Shown: positions 1 through 7,373 of the stretch, in pieces
Position numbering within the stretch: position 1 is the first letter of the stretch
Layout of the letters: the number at the start of each line of letters is the position of its first letter
Source: Arthrobacter sp. NEB 688
Lineage (GTDB): Bacteria; Actinomycetota; Actinomycetes; Actinomycetales; Dermatophilaceae
DNA: 64,000 nt
Direction: 5' to 3'
NCBI RefSeq assembly: GCF_013201035.1
Contig: NZ_CP053707.1
Location: 682,001-746,000 of the forward strand
Translations under genes and position numbers: made by a program
Notes under the pieces: generated by a model
Databases searched by the model: none
Told to the model about the DNA's origin: nothing
What the model saw: the letters and a program-made list of their open reading frames with translations, nothing else

Positions 1-521
1 TAGGTCGCGAGCATCACGGCGGTCATCGCCGCGCCGGCGGACAGGCCGGTCACGTACACCCGCGAGGAGTCCAGGCCGTACGAGGACACCGCGAAGTCGG
101 TCATCTGCTTGATGCTCAGCGCCTCGCCCTGGCCGCGCGCCGTGTCGGACGCCTGGAACCAGTTGAAGCACGAGCTGGAGTTGTTGCTGCTGCTCTGCTG
201 CGCGAGCACGAGGGCGAAGCCGTGGCGGTCGGCCATCTCGCGCCAGCCGCTGTTCGCGAAGTACGTCGACGCGTTCTGGGTGCAGCCGTGCAGCTCGACG
301 ACCAGCGGTGCGCCGGACGGCAGCCCATCAGGCCGGTAGCTGTACATCGTGAGGGCCCCGGGGTTGCTGCCGAACCCGGTCACCTGGGTCAGCCCCGCCG
401 CACGCGCGGGGGGCGAGGTCGTGACGACGAGCCCGACGGCCCCGAGGACGGCGAGCGCCACGAGGAGGACCAGGCTGCGCCCGAGGGCGTTCGCGCGGGC
501 GGTGGACGGTGTGGACGTCAT
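1..521 (-). CDS. PHB depolymerase family secreted esterase (3' end cut by window edge)
   Basis: Reading from the ATG at 521 there is a signal peptide of about 42 residues (basic start, LVLLVALAVLGAVGLV core, cleavage near PARA), then a mature part with VVELHGCTQN, SSNNSSSCFNW and the nucleophile elbow YVTGLSAGAAM near residue 165. These are hallmarks of the polyhydroxybutyrate depolymerase / feruloyl-esterase-like alpha/beta hydrolases, in which Ser of GLSAG is the nucleophile. The GGAGG 7 bases upstream of the ATG supports the start. The protein is incomplete: the catalytic Asp and His lie beyond base 1. Probably secreted; the substrate (polyester or aryl ester) cannot be told. Confidence 0.85.
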   Translation of the reverse strand, partial: MTSTPSTARANALGRSLVLLVALAVLGAVGLVVTTSPPARAAGLTQVTGFGSNPGALTMYSYRPDGLPSGAPLVVELHGCTQNASTYFANSGWREMADRHGFALVLAQQSSSNNSSSCFNWFQASDTARGQGEALSIKQMTDFAVSSYGLDSSRVYVTGLSAGAAMTAVMLAT

Positions 522-676
522 CGGTCTGCCTCCGTTTCCCGGCGGCTCCGTCGACGCCGGACCGGGACACCGTGCCACCCCGGTCGGCCCCCGGCGGTGG
601 CGCGCGACCCCAGGACGAGCGGTCGCGGCTGGGCCCGTGCGACATGGTGCGCGACGACACCGCCGCACCCGGGCCG

Positions 677-1153
677 TCAGCGGCGGCGCGAGGTGATGAC
701 GCCGGTGTCGAAGCCGGCGAGGTGCAGCCCGCCGGCGAACCGGGCGTGCTCGATCTTCAGGCAGCGGTTCATGACGACCGTGAGACCGGCCTCCGTGCCC
801 CGGCGGGCGACGTCCTCGTCCCACAGGCCCAGCTGCAACCAGAAGGAGCCGGCCCCCACCTCGATCGCCTCGTCGAGCACGGCGGGCACCTCGGACGGTC
901 GGCGGAAGACGTCGACGAGGTCGGGCGGCTCCGGCAGCGCCGTCAGGGACGGGTACACCGGATGACCGAGGATCTCGTCGACGACCGGGTTGACGAAGAA
1001 GACCCGCAGGTCGCTGCTGGACAGCAGGTACGACGCGACGAAGTAGCTCGCCCGCGAGGGCTTCGCCGACGCGCCGACGATGGCCACGCTGTGCGTGCGC
1101 TCGAGGACCGCGCGTCGCTCCTGCGCCGACGGCGACGACCAGCCCGCGCTCAC
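677..1153 (-). CDS. CoA-binding domain protein (YccU-like)
   Basis: 158 residues forming a single Rossmann-type CoA_binding domain: SVAIVGASAKPSR near the N-terminus is the nucleotide loop, followed by VFFVNPVVDEILGHPVYPSL and the family-typical VMNRCLKIEHARF near the C-terminus. The GTG start overlaps the stop of the sulfhydrylase gene by four bases (GTGA), so the two are translationally coupled. Members of this family are small cytoplasmic proteins of unknown role that bind CoA in vitro. The link to a sulfur-assimilation gene is seen in the operon, but what it means functionally is inference. Confidence 0.85.
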   Translation of the reverse strand: MSAGWSSPSAQERRAVLERTHSVAIVGASAKPSRASYFVASYLLSSSDLRVFFVNPVVDEILGHPVYPSLTALPEPPDLVDVFRRPSEVPAVLDEAIEVGAGSFWLQLGLWDEDVARRGTEAGLTVVMNRCLKIEHARFAGGLHLAGFDTGVITSRRR

Positions 1154-2445
1154 GACCCGCTCCGGGACGCGGCCGCGAGCGCCTGGTCGAGGTCCCAGAG
1201 GATGTCCTCGACGTCCTCGAGCCCGACGCTGATCCGGACGAGGTCCTCTCCGACGCCGGCGGCCTCGAGCTGGGCGGCCGACAGCTGCTGGTGGGTCGTG
1301 CTCGCCGGGTGGATGACGAGCGTGCGCGCGTCCCCGATGTTGGCCAGGTGGCTGCACAGGCGCAGCGCCTCGATGAACCGCGCACCGGCCTCCCGTCCAC
1401 CGCGGACGCCGAACGAGAAGACGGCACCGGGACCCTTGGGGGTGTACCGCTGCGCCCGCTCGTGGTGCGGGTGGTCGGGGAGCCCCGCCCAGCGGACCCA
1501 GCCGATGCGAGGGTCGGCGGCGAGCCATCGCGCGACCTCGTGGGCGTTGGCCAGGTGGGCGTCCATCCGCTGGGGCAGCGTCTCCACGCCCTGGAGCAGG
1601 AGGAAGGCCGAGTGCGGCGAGAGCGCGGGGCCGACGTCGCGCAGCTGCTCGCTGCGCAACTGGGTGAGGAATCCGTACTCCCCGAAGTTGCCCCACCACT
1701 CGATGCCCCCGTACGAGGGCACCGGTTCGGTCATCCGCGGGAACTTCCCGTTCCCCCAGTCGAACCGTCCGCCCTCGACGACGACACCACCGAGGGTCGT
1801 GCCGTGACCTCCGAGGAACTTCGTCGCGCTGTGCACGACGATGTCCGCGCCGTGCTCGAGGGGCCGGCAGAGCCATGGCGTGACCGTCGTGGCGTCGACG
1901 ACGAGCGGGATGCCGGCCGCGTGCGCGACCTCGGCGAGCCCCGCGAGGTCGGCCACGTCGCCGCTGGGGTTCGCCACGACCTCGACGAAGACGCAGCGGG
2001 TGCTCGGCGTGATCGCGGCGGCGTAGTCGGCCGGGTCGGTGCCGCGGACGAAGGTGGTCTCGACCCCGAAGCGACGCAGCGTCACGTCGAGCTGGGTCAG
2101 CGTCCCTCCGTAGAGGCTGCCGGCCGCCACGACGTGGTCACCCGCCCCGGTCAGGGCCGCGAACACGAGGAACTCCGCCGCGAGCCCGCTCGCCGCCGCG
2201 ACCGCTCCGATGCCGCCCTCGAGGCTCGCCATCCGCTCCTCGAGCGCGGCGACGGTCGGGTTGCCGATCCGGCTGTAGATCGAGCCGTACTTCTGCAGCG
2301 CGAAGAGGCTCGCGGCATCGGTCGTGTCCTCGAAGACGAAGCTGCTCGTCTGGTAGATCGGGACGGCGCGGGCCCCGGTCGCCGGGTCGGGCGGGCCTCC
2401 GGCGTGGAGCGCGCGGGTCCGGAATCCCCAGGTACGGTCCGTCAC
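1150..2445 (-). CDS. metY: O-acetylhomoserine aminocarboxypropyltransferase (sulfhydrylase)
   Basis: 431 residues, the usual length of the Cys/Met-metabolism PLP enzyme family. PIYQTSSFVF and YSRIGNPT near the N-terminus, ASGLAAEF, SLYGGT and the PLP-lysine segment HSATKFLGGHGT are all present, and the insert after the lysine (WGNGKFPRMTEPVPSYGG) is characteristic of MetY rather than MetB/MetC. The enzyme makes homocysteine (or methionine with methanethiol) from O-acetylhomoserine. The GTG start at 2445 lies just after the stop of the OsmC gene; an in-frame extension upstream is non-homologous. It is the middle gene of an osmC-metY-CoA-binding operon. Confidence 0.93.
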   Translation of the reverse strand: MTDRTWGFRTRALHAGGPPDPATGARAVPIYQTSSFVFEDTTDAASLFALQKYGSIYSRIGNPTVAALEERMASLEGGIGAVAAASGLAAEFLVFAALTGAGDHVVAAGSLYGGTLTQLDVTLRRFGVETTFVRGTDPADYAAAITPSTRCVFVEVVANPSGDVADLAGLAEVAHAAGIPLVVDATTVTPWLCRPLEHGADIVVHSATKFLGGHGTTLGGVVVEGGRFDWGNGKFPRMTEPVPSYGGIEWWGNFGEYGFLTQLRSEQLRDVGPALSPHSAFLLLQGVETLPQRMDAHLANAHEVARWLAADPRIGWVRWAGLPDHPHHERAQRYTPKGPGAVFSFGVRGGREAGARFIEALRLCSHLANIGDARTLVIHPASTTHQQLSAAQLEAAGVGEDLVRISVGLEDVEDILWDLDQALAAASRSGS

Positions 2446-2449
2446 CCGG

Positions 2450-2968
2450 TCAGGATGCCACGGTGAGGGTCGTCGACACCGGCGTGGCGTGGGCGACGAG
2501 GTCGAGCACGGGGCAGTGCGCGTCGACGAGCCGCTGCAGCTCCTCGTAGCGCTCGGGCGCCTCCGGTCCGCTGACGCGCACGGCGACCCGCACGTCGGTG
2601 AGGCCCGGGCGACCGCCGCCCTCGAAGCCGAACATCGTGCGGAAGTCGAAGTCCCCGTCGACGTCGACGGCGATGTGGTCCAGGGTGACGCCGGTCTTGG
2701 CCGCCCAGTACTTGAAGACGACGATCTGGCACGAGGCCAGCCCGGCGAGGGCGTAGTCGACCGGCCCGGGCGCGGAGTCGGCGCCACCGAAGCCGGCCGG
2801 CTCGTCCTGCTCGAAGGAGTGGCGGTTGACCCGGATCGAGGTGGGGCCGTCGCCGCCGACGGCGTGCACCCGGAAGAGCGCCGCGGCGTTGGCGGCGTCC
2901 GCGGTCACGGCCTCCTCGAGGGCGGCGACGACGGGCGCGAGGTCGGGGGCGGTCGTGGTGTCGGTCAT
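2450..2968 (-). CDS. OsmC family peroxidase-like protein
   Basis: 172 residues. The two conserved redox cysteines are in LASCQIVVFKYWAAKTG (about residue 93) and VDAHCPVLDLV near the C-terminus, as in OsmC/Ohr/YhfA proteins that reduce organic hydroperoxides or act in sulfur chemistry. The ATG at 2968 has an AGGAG site seven bases upstream. It is the first gene of the operon with metY, and the AT-rich stretch at 3012-3050 probably holds its promoter. The sub-family (YhfA-like rather than Ohr) is suggested by the sequence around the first cysteine but is not certain. Confidence 0.85.
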   Translation of the reverse strand: MTDTTTAPDLAPVVAALEEAVTADAANAAALFRVHAVGGDGPTSIRVNRHSFEQDEPAGFGGADSAPGPVDYALAGLASCQIVVFKYWAAKTGVTLDHIAVDVDGDFDFRTMFGFEGGGRPGLTDVRVAVRVSGPEAPERYEELQRLVDAHCPVLDLVAHATPVSTTLTVAS

Positions 2969-3011
2969 CAGGTCTCCTCGGGACGGGACCGGTCGTCGAG
3001 CACGACCAGTC

Positions 3012-3050
3012 ATCACGTGATCTTTCCGACGCTATAACGATCAATTATGT
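3012..3050 (-). promoter_or_regulatory. AT-rich promoter/operator region of the osmC-metY operon
   Basis: This is one of the few AT-rich stretches in the window. It contains the perfect 10-bp palindrome ATCACGTGAT (3012-3021) and, reading on the minus strand, ATAATTGATCGTTAT, an inverted repeat ATAA-N7-TTAT at about 3036-3050. The position 45-80 bases before the osmC start fits a promoter with operator; which regulator binds is unknown. Confidence 0.5.
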
Positions 3051-3140
3051 AGGTCCGCGTGTCGCGTCACGGTTCGACAACCGGTCTCGCCGGTCGAGAC
3101 ACGGCCGCTCGCGCCACGGGCTCGCCCGGTGGCGCAGGAG

Positions 3141-3986
3141 TCAGCGAGACGCAGCCGAGCCGATCCGCTGACCCATCCGCACGGACGACCCGAGGGCCAA
3201 CGGCTCGACGGCGCCCGCACCGGCGGAGCACACGAGCACCACGGTCGAGCCGAACTCGAAGTGCCCGAGGGGATCACCCGCCTCGAGGCGGTGGGGCGCG
3301 TCGTACGTCCGGCGCTGCACCTCGCGGCGCCGCGCGTTGGTGTGCAGGACGTCGTCGAACGCCAGCCGCGTCATCCCCACCATCGTCGCCCCGACGGGGA
3401 CCACGGCCACCGGGCCGCCGGCGGTCTCCATCCGTACGACGATCCGCTCGTTGCGCGCGAAGAGGTCGGCGACGTTCGCGACCGCGGCGCCGTTGACCGG
3501 CCAGAGGTCGCCGGGGACGTACGTGGCGGCCGTGACGCTGCCGTCGAGCGGCGCGTGGATGCGGTGGTAGTCGCTCGGCGAGAGGTAGAGCGTCGTGTAC
3601 GTCCCGCCGTCGAAGGCGCGGGCGTACTCCTCGTCCGCGAGGAGGGCCGCGAGCGAGTAGTCGTGCCCCTTGGCCTGGACGAGCGTGCCGCCCACGACCT
3701 CGCCCCAGGCGCCGACGGTGGCGTCGACGGGCGAGACGAGGGCACCGGCCGCCACCGGTCGCAGGCCCGGCCGCAGCGTCCGCGTGAAGTACGCGTTGAG
3801 GCTCGGGTACTCCTCGAGCGGCAGGGCCGCCTCGGACGGGTCGGCGCCGACGACCCGGCTGAACCCGCCGAGGACGCCCGGGCGCCAGCGGCGCGGCAGG
3901 GTCCGGCCGGCCAGCCATCCCGCACCCCGGCTCAGCGCGTGCCGGGGCAGGACGGAGACCAGGGCGATGAGCAGGCGTCCGAGCAC
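3141..3986 (-). CDS. psd: Phosphatidylserine decarboxylase
   Basis: 281 residues with the full proenzyme layout: SPVDATVG in the middle (conserved PVDG-like segment), YHRIHAPLDGSV with the conserved histidines, and the self-cleavage motif FGST near residue 245, where the chain splits and the Ser becomes the pyruvoyl cofactor. The enzyme makes phosphatidylethanolamine from phosphatidylserine at the membrane. The GTG at 3986 gives a hydrophobic N-terminal segment (LLIALVSVL) suited for membrane association. No phosphatidylserine synthase gene is adjacent; the gene stands alone between the osmC promoter and the PAS gene. Confidence 0.92.
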   Translation of the reverse strand: MLGRLLIALVSVLPRHALSRGAGWLAGRTLPRRWRPGVLGGFSRVVGADPSEAALPLEEYPSLNAYFTRTLRPGLRPVAAGALVSPVDATVGAWGEVVGGTLVQAKGHDYSLAALLADEEYARAFDGGTYTTLYLSPSDYHRIHAPLDGSVTAATYVPGDLWPVNGAAVANVADLFARNERIVVRMETAGGPVAVVPVGATMVGMTRLAFDDVLHTNARRREVQRRTYDAPHRLEAGDPLGHFEFGSTVVLVCSAGAGAVEPLALGSSVRMGQRIGSAASR

Positions 3987-4103
3987 CCGGCCAACCTACA
4001 AGGCCCGGATCCTGAGCGGTTCTTGACGCAATCTTGCTGGAGGACCCGTCGCCGGGGGCCGATGGGCGGGGTGGACATTGCTGCACCGGAGAGAGGTCCC
4101 CCC

Positions 4104-4643
4104 ATGACGACACGCACGACCCCCAGCGGCGTCGAGCGCACGTTCGGTCGCGACGAGATCATCGTGACCAAGACCGACCTGCAGGGTCGGATCACGTACG
4201 CGAACGAGGTGTTCTGCCGCGTCTCGGCCTTCGAGGAGGCCGAGGTCCTCGGCAAGCCGCACAACATCATCCGCCACCCCGGCATGCCCGCCGGCGTCTT
4301 CAAGCTGCTCTGGGACCGCCTCCAGGCGGGCCAGGAGCTCTTCGCCTACGTCGTCAACATGGCCGGCGACGGTGGCCACTACTGGGTCTTCGCCCACGTC
4401 ACGCCGACCTTCGACGCCCGCGGCTCGATCATCGGCTACCACTCCAACCGGCGGCTGCCCAGCCGTTCGGCCCTCAACGTCATCGAGCCGCTCTACCGCG
4501 AGATCCGGTCGCACGAGGCCTCCTTCGGCCGCGCGACCGAGGCGTCCGCGGCGGGTCTGGCCTTCCTGCACGAACGGCTCGAGCAGGTCGGCATGACCTA
4601 CGACGAGTGGGTCTGGTCCCTCGCGACGGAGGTTGCGGCATGA
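4104..4643 (+). CDS. Aer-like PAS domain sensor protein
   Basis: 179 residues dominated by one PAS domain: IIVTKTDLQGRITYANEVFCRVSAF, then GKPHNIIRHPGMP and YVVNMAGDGGHYWVFAHVTP, which are close to the N-terminal PAS (FAD-binding in Aer) of aerotaxis receptors. No membrane segment and no output domain are present; the C-terminal 60 residues are helical. GGAGAGAGG precedes the ATG. Its stop overlaps the start of the following chemoreceptor gene by four bases (ATGA), so it is most likely the sensory half of a two-protein receptor. FAD binding is inferred from family resemblance only. Confidence 0.85.
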   Translation: MTTRTTPSGVERTFGRDEIIVTKTDLQGRITYANEVFCRVSAFEEAEVLGKPHNIIRHPGMPAGVFKLLWDRLQAGQELFAYVVNMAGDGGHYWVFAHVTPTFDARGSIIGYHSNRRLPSRSALNVIEPLYREIRSHEASFGRATEASAAGLAFLHERLEQVGMTYDEWVWSLATEVAA

Positions 4644-5638
4644 GCATCGTCACCGGGCGCCGGCGTGCGTCCAAGGAGAAGGGCGGCCCCGCCCGCCGCA
4701 GCGAGGTCGAGGTGCTGCGCGAGGCGCTCGCCGAGGCCCGTCGGGTCGCGGCCGCCGCGGCCGCCGGGGACTCCGAGGCCCGCTTCACCCGCATCGAGGG
4801 CGAGGACGCCTGGCCCGAGGTGACCGGGCTGCGGCTCGCCCTCAACGACTCGCTCGACCGCACCGACGCCTTCGCCCGCGAGGTCACCGGCGCGCTCGAG
4901 GCCATCATCGAGGGGCGCTACTACCGCCAGGTGCTGCCCGCCGGCCTCTTCGGCTCGTTCCTGCGCGGCGCCGGGGCCATCAACTCCGCCCGCGCCGCGA
5001 TGATCGAGGCCGAGAGCCGCTCCAAGAACGCGGTCACCGAGCGCCTCGAGCTCGCCGACCGCTTCGAGGAGACCGTCCTCGCCGTGTCGCAGCAGGTCGC
5101 GGCCGCCTCCACCGAGCTGTCGGCCACGGCCGCCAACCTCGGCCGGTACGCGGAGGACGCGGTCGGCCAGGCCGACGCCGCGACGACGACGATGGCCAAC
5201 CTCGACGGCGCCTCGCGCGAGATCGAGAACGTCGTCGGCTTCATCTCCTCGGTCGCCGCGCAGACCAAGCTCCTCGCCCTCAACGCGCAGATCGAGGCCG
5301 CCCGGGCCGGCACCGCCGGGCGCGGGTTCGACGTCGTCGCCTCCGAGGTGAAGTCGCTCGCGGAGACCACGGCGAAGTCGACCGAGGACATCACCAACCA
5401 GGTCCAGGAGATGATCGCGGCCTCCGGCCGGAGCATCAACGCGATCCAGTCCGTCCACGGCATGGTCCGCGACATGTCGCCGATGGTCGACGACCTGCGC
5501 TACGCCGTCGACGGCAACTCGTCGATGGGCGACCAGGGCTACGGGCTCGACCCGCGGGTCGGGCAGGGCCTGGCCCAGATGGCCGAGATGCTCCGCGCCG
5601 AGGTCGGGACCTTCCTCGACGTCATGCGCCGCACGTAG
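4640..5638 (+). CDS. Soluble methyl-accepting chemotaxis protein
   Basis: 332 residues without a membrane segment. After an Ala/Glu-rich coiled N-terminus and a HAMP-like stretch, the C-terminal half is a chemoreceptor signalling domain: ISSVAAQTKLLALNAQIEAARAG is the kinase-contacting tip (about residues 202-224), followed by GRGFDVVASEVKSLAETTAKS. Such domains bind CheW/CheA. It is translationally coupled to the PAS protein before it. No cheA, cheW or flagellar genes are in the window, so the receptor must serve a chemotaxis-like array encoded elsewhere, or another output. Confidence 0.9.
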   Translation: MSIVTGRRRASKEKGGPARRSEVEVLREALAEARRVAAAAAAGDSEARFTRIEGEDAWPEVTGLRLALNDSLDRTDAFAREVTGALEAIIEGRYYRQVLPAGLFGSFLRGAGAINSARAAMIEAESRSKNAVTERLELADRFEETVLAVSQQVAAASTELSATAANLGRYAEDAVGQADAATTTMANLDGASREIENVVGFISSVAAQTKLLALNAQIEAARAGTAGRGFDVVASEVKSLAETTAKSTEDITNQVQEMIAASGRSINAIQSVHGMVRDMSPMVDDLRYAVDGNSSMGDQGYGLDPRVGQGLAQMAEMLRAEVGTFLDVMRRT

Positions 5639-5708
5639 GCGCTCCACCGGCTGGACGGGCACCGCTCGCGCGCACTCCGGAGCGCGGTCGGTGCCCGTCC
5701 TGCGTCCC

Positions 5709-5856
5709 GTGCACCATTCGACGAAAGCGACGATCGATGCACGGTGCCGGCCCTCCGCAACCACCGTGCACAAGTCGTCGAAAGCGGCGATTGGCGCACG
5801 CTGCCGGCCATCCGCAACCACCGTGCACCGATCGACGAAAGCGACGATCGATGCAC
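5709..5856. repeat. Tandem array of a 34-bp palindrome (three units, 57-bp period)
   Basis: Units lie at 5709-5742, 5766-5799 and 5823-5856. Each begins GTGCA, ends TGCAC or CGCAC and has the core TCG-CGAAAG-G-CGAT. The 23-base spacers (GGTGCCGGCC... type) are themselves nearly identical. The array lies between the converging ends of the chemoreceptor and ATPase genes. The same 34-bp family occurs, inverted, at 15531-15668. The palindromes could act as two-way terminators or be REP-like elements. Confidence 0.85.
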
Positions 5857-5890
5857 GCTGCCGGCCCTCGACGGCCAGGTCGGGTGCGGC

Positions 5891-7111
5891 TCAGGTGTGG
5901 TCGCGCAGGTACCGGCCGAAGTGCGGGACGGTGAAGGCGATGAGACCCCGCTCGCCGGAGTAGATCAGGCCCTTCTTGAGCAGCGCGTCGCGCGCCGGCG
6001 AGAGGGACTGCGGCTTGCGGCCCAGGTGGGCCGCCACGTCCGAGGTCGGGACGGCGTCGGCGTCGTCGGTGCCCCCGGCCGCCGCGGCCACCTCGGCCAT
6101 CGCCCGCAGGTACTCCCGCTCGCCCGGCGTCGCCCGCTCGAACCGTGACCCGAAGAACCCGACGGCCAGCTCGGCCTCGGCCTCCGGGGCGGCCACCTCG
6201 ACGTCCGCGACGGTGATGGGCGAGCCGGGCGCCCTGTCCCACACGGCCTTCCCGTAGGCCTGGATGAAGTACGGGTAGCCGCCCGTCGCGAGGTACATCG
6301 CGGCGAGCGCGTCGGGCTCGTACTCCGCGCCCTCCTCCGCGGCCGGGCGGACGAGCGCCGCGGCGGCCGCGTCGCGGTCCAGCCGGTCGATGCGCGAGTA
6401 GCGGAAGAGCCGCTCGGAGTACGACTTCGAGGCGGACAGCACGGCGGGCAGGTGCGGCAGCCCGGCCCCGACGACGATGAGGGGCAGCCCGGTCTGGCTG
6501 ATCTCGTGGGCCGCCGCGCACAGGGCCGAGACGTCCTCGGGGCCGAGGTCCTGCATCTCGTCGATGAACACGGCGATGCCGCGGCCGGTGTCGGCGGCCG
6601 TCCCGCCGAGGTCGGAGAGCAGCTCGACGAGGTCGATCTCGACGTCACCCGAGTCGGCGCGCCCCGAGACCGCCGGCACCGTGATGCCGGGGTTCCAGCG
6701 GTCCCGCAGCTTCGGCGCCGACCGCGCGGTGCGCCCCGTGTCGGGCTCGCGCTGCGCGAACGAGCGGATGACCCCGAGCGCGTGGTCGCCCGCGCCCCCG
6801 GCGGGCCCGAGCTCGCGGACCGCCTGGTGCAGCGCCGAGGACAGCGGCCGGCGCAGCGACTGGTCGGGCCGGGCCTCGAGCTTGCCGGTGCCCCACCCGG
6901 CGCGCACCGCGGCCGAGCGCAGCGCGTTGAGCAGGACCGTCTTGCCGACACCGCGCAGCCCGGTGAGGACGACGGAGCGCTCGGGGCGGCCCCGGGCGAC
7001 GCGCTCGAGGACGACGTCGAAGGCGTCGAGCTGCTCGTCGCGGCCGGCGAGCTCGGGGGGTCGCTGGCCGGCGCCGGGCGCGTAGGGGTTCCGGATCGGG
7101 TCCACGATCAC
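5891..7111 (-). CDS. AAA+ ATPase (ORC/Cdc6-like fold) with C-terminal winged helix
   Basis: 406 residues. Walker A is GLRGVGKT at about residues 50-57; Walker B with sensor-type glutamate is IAVFIDEMQDL near residue 180; VVGAGLPHLP follows as a sensor region; YLATGGYPYFIQAYGKAVWD is the lid; and the last 90 residues (SDVAAHLGRKPQSLSPARDALLKKGLI) form a winged helix that may bind DNA. This is a widespread actinobacterial ATPase of unknown role. The GTG at 7111 is used here because MIVDPIRNPY is conserved in type; a GTG two codons later is also possible, and the ribosome site is weak. It stands alone. Confidence 0.8.
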   Translation of the reverse strand: MIVDPIRNPYAPGAGQRPPELAGRDEQLDAFDVVLERVARGRPERSVVLTGLRGVGKTVLLNALRSAAVRAGWGTGKLEARPDQSLRRPLSSALHQAVRELGPAGGAGDHALGVIRSFAQREPDTGRTARSAPKLRDRWNPGITVPAVSGRADSGDVEIDLVELLSDLGGTAADTGRGIAVFIDEMQDLGPEDVSALCAAAHEISQTGLPLIVVGAGLPHLPAVLSASKSYSERLFRYSRIDRLDRDAAAAALVRPAAEEGAEYEPDALAAMYLATGGYPYFIQAYGKAVWDRAPGSPITVADVEVAAPEAEAELAVGFFGSRFERATPGEREYLRAMAEVAAAAGGTDDADAVPTSDVAAHLGRKPQSLSPARDALLKKGLIYSGERGLIAFTVPHFGRYLRDHT

Positions 7112-7373
7112 ACCGTATGGGCTTCTCTAGCCCTCACCCGATACATCCGCAGACACGGCGATCGTGTCGCGACCTGACATGGCACCGCCCATGTCAGCCC
7201 GGCCGGGGCCCTCGACGACCGCTCGCACCACCACGGCGACCGTTCACCGACGCCGGAGGGCCTACCCGTGGGTCACCCGGGGCCCGGGGGAACAGTCGGG
7301 GCGGCCCCGGACCCGCGCACGACGACACCACACCATCTCGACGACACCACACAACGACGTGAGGACCACGACG
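7112..7373. promoter_or_regulatory. Divergent intergenic region with two inverted repeats
   Basis: It separates the ATPase gene (minus) from the M20 peptidase gene (plus). It holds GACACG-GCGAT-CGTGTC at about 7152-7168 and a perfect 9-bp inverted repeat CTGACATGG-N6-CCATGTCAG at 7174-7197. Either could be an operator. A TCACCCGATA half-site at 7136-7145 matches the element that forms the outer arms of the palindrome at 33647-33739. No clear sigma-70 hexamers were found. Confidence 0.45.
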
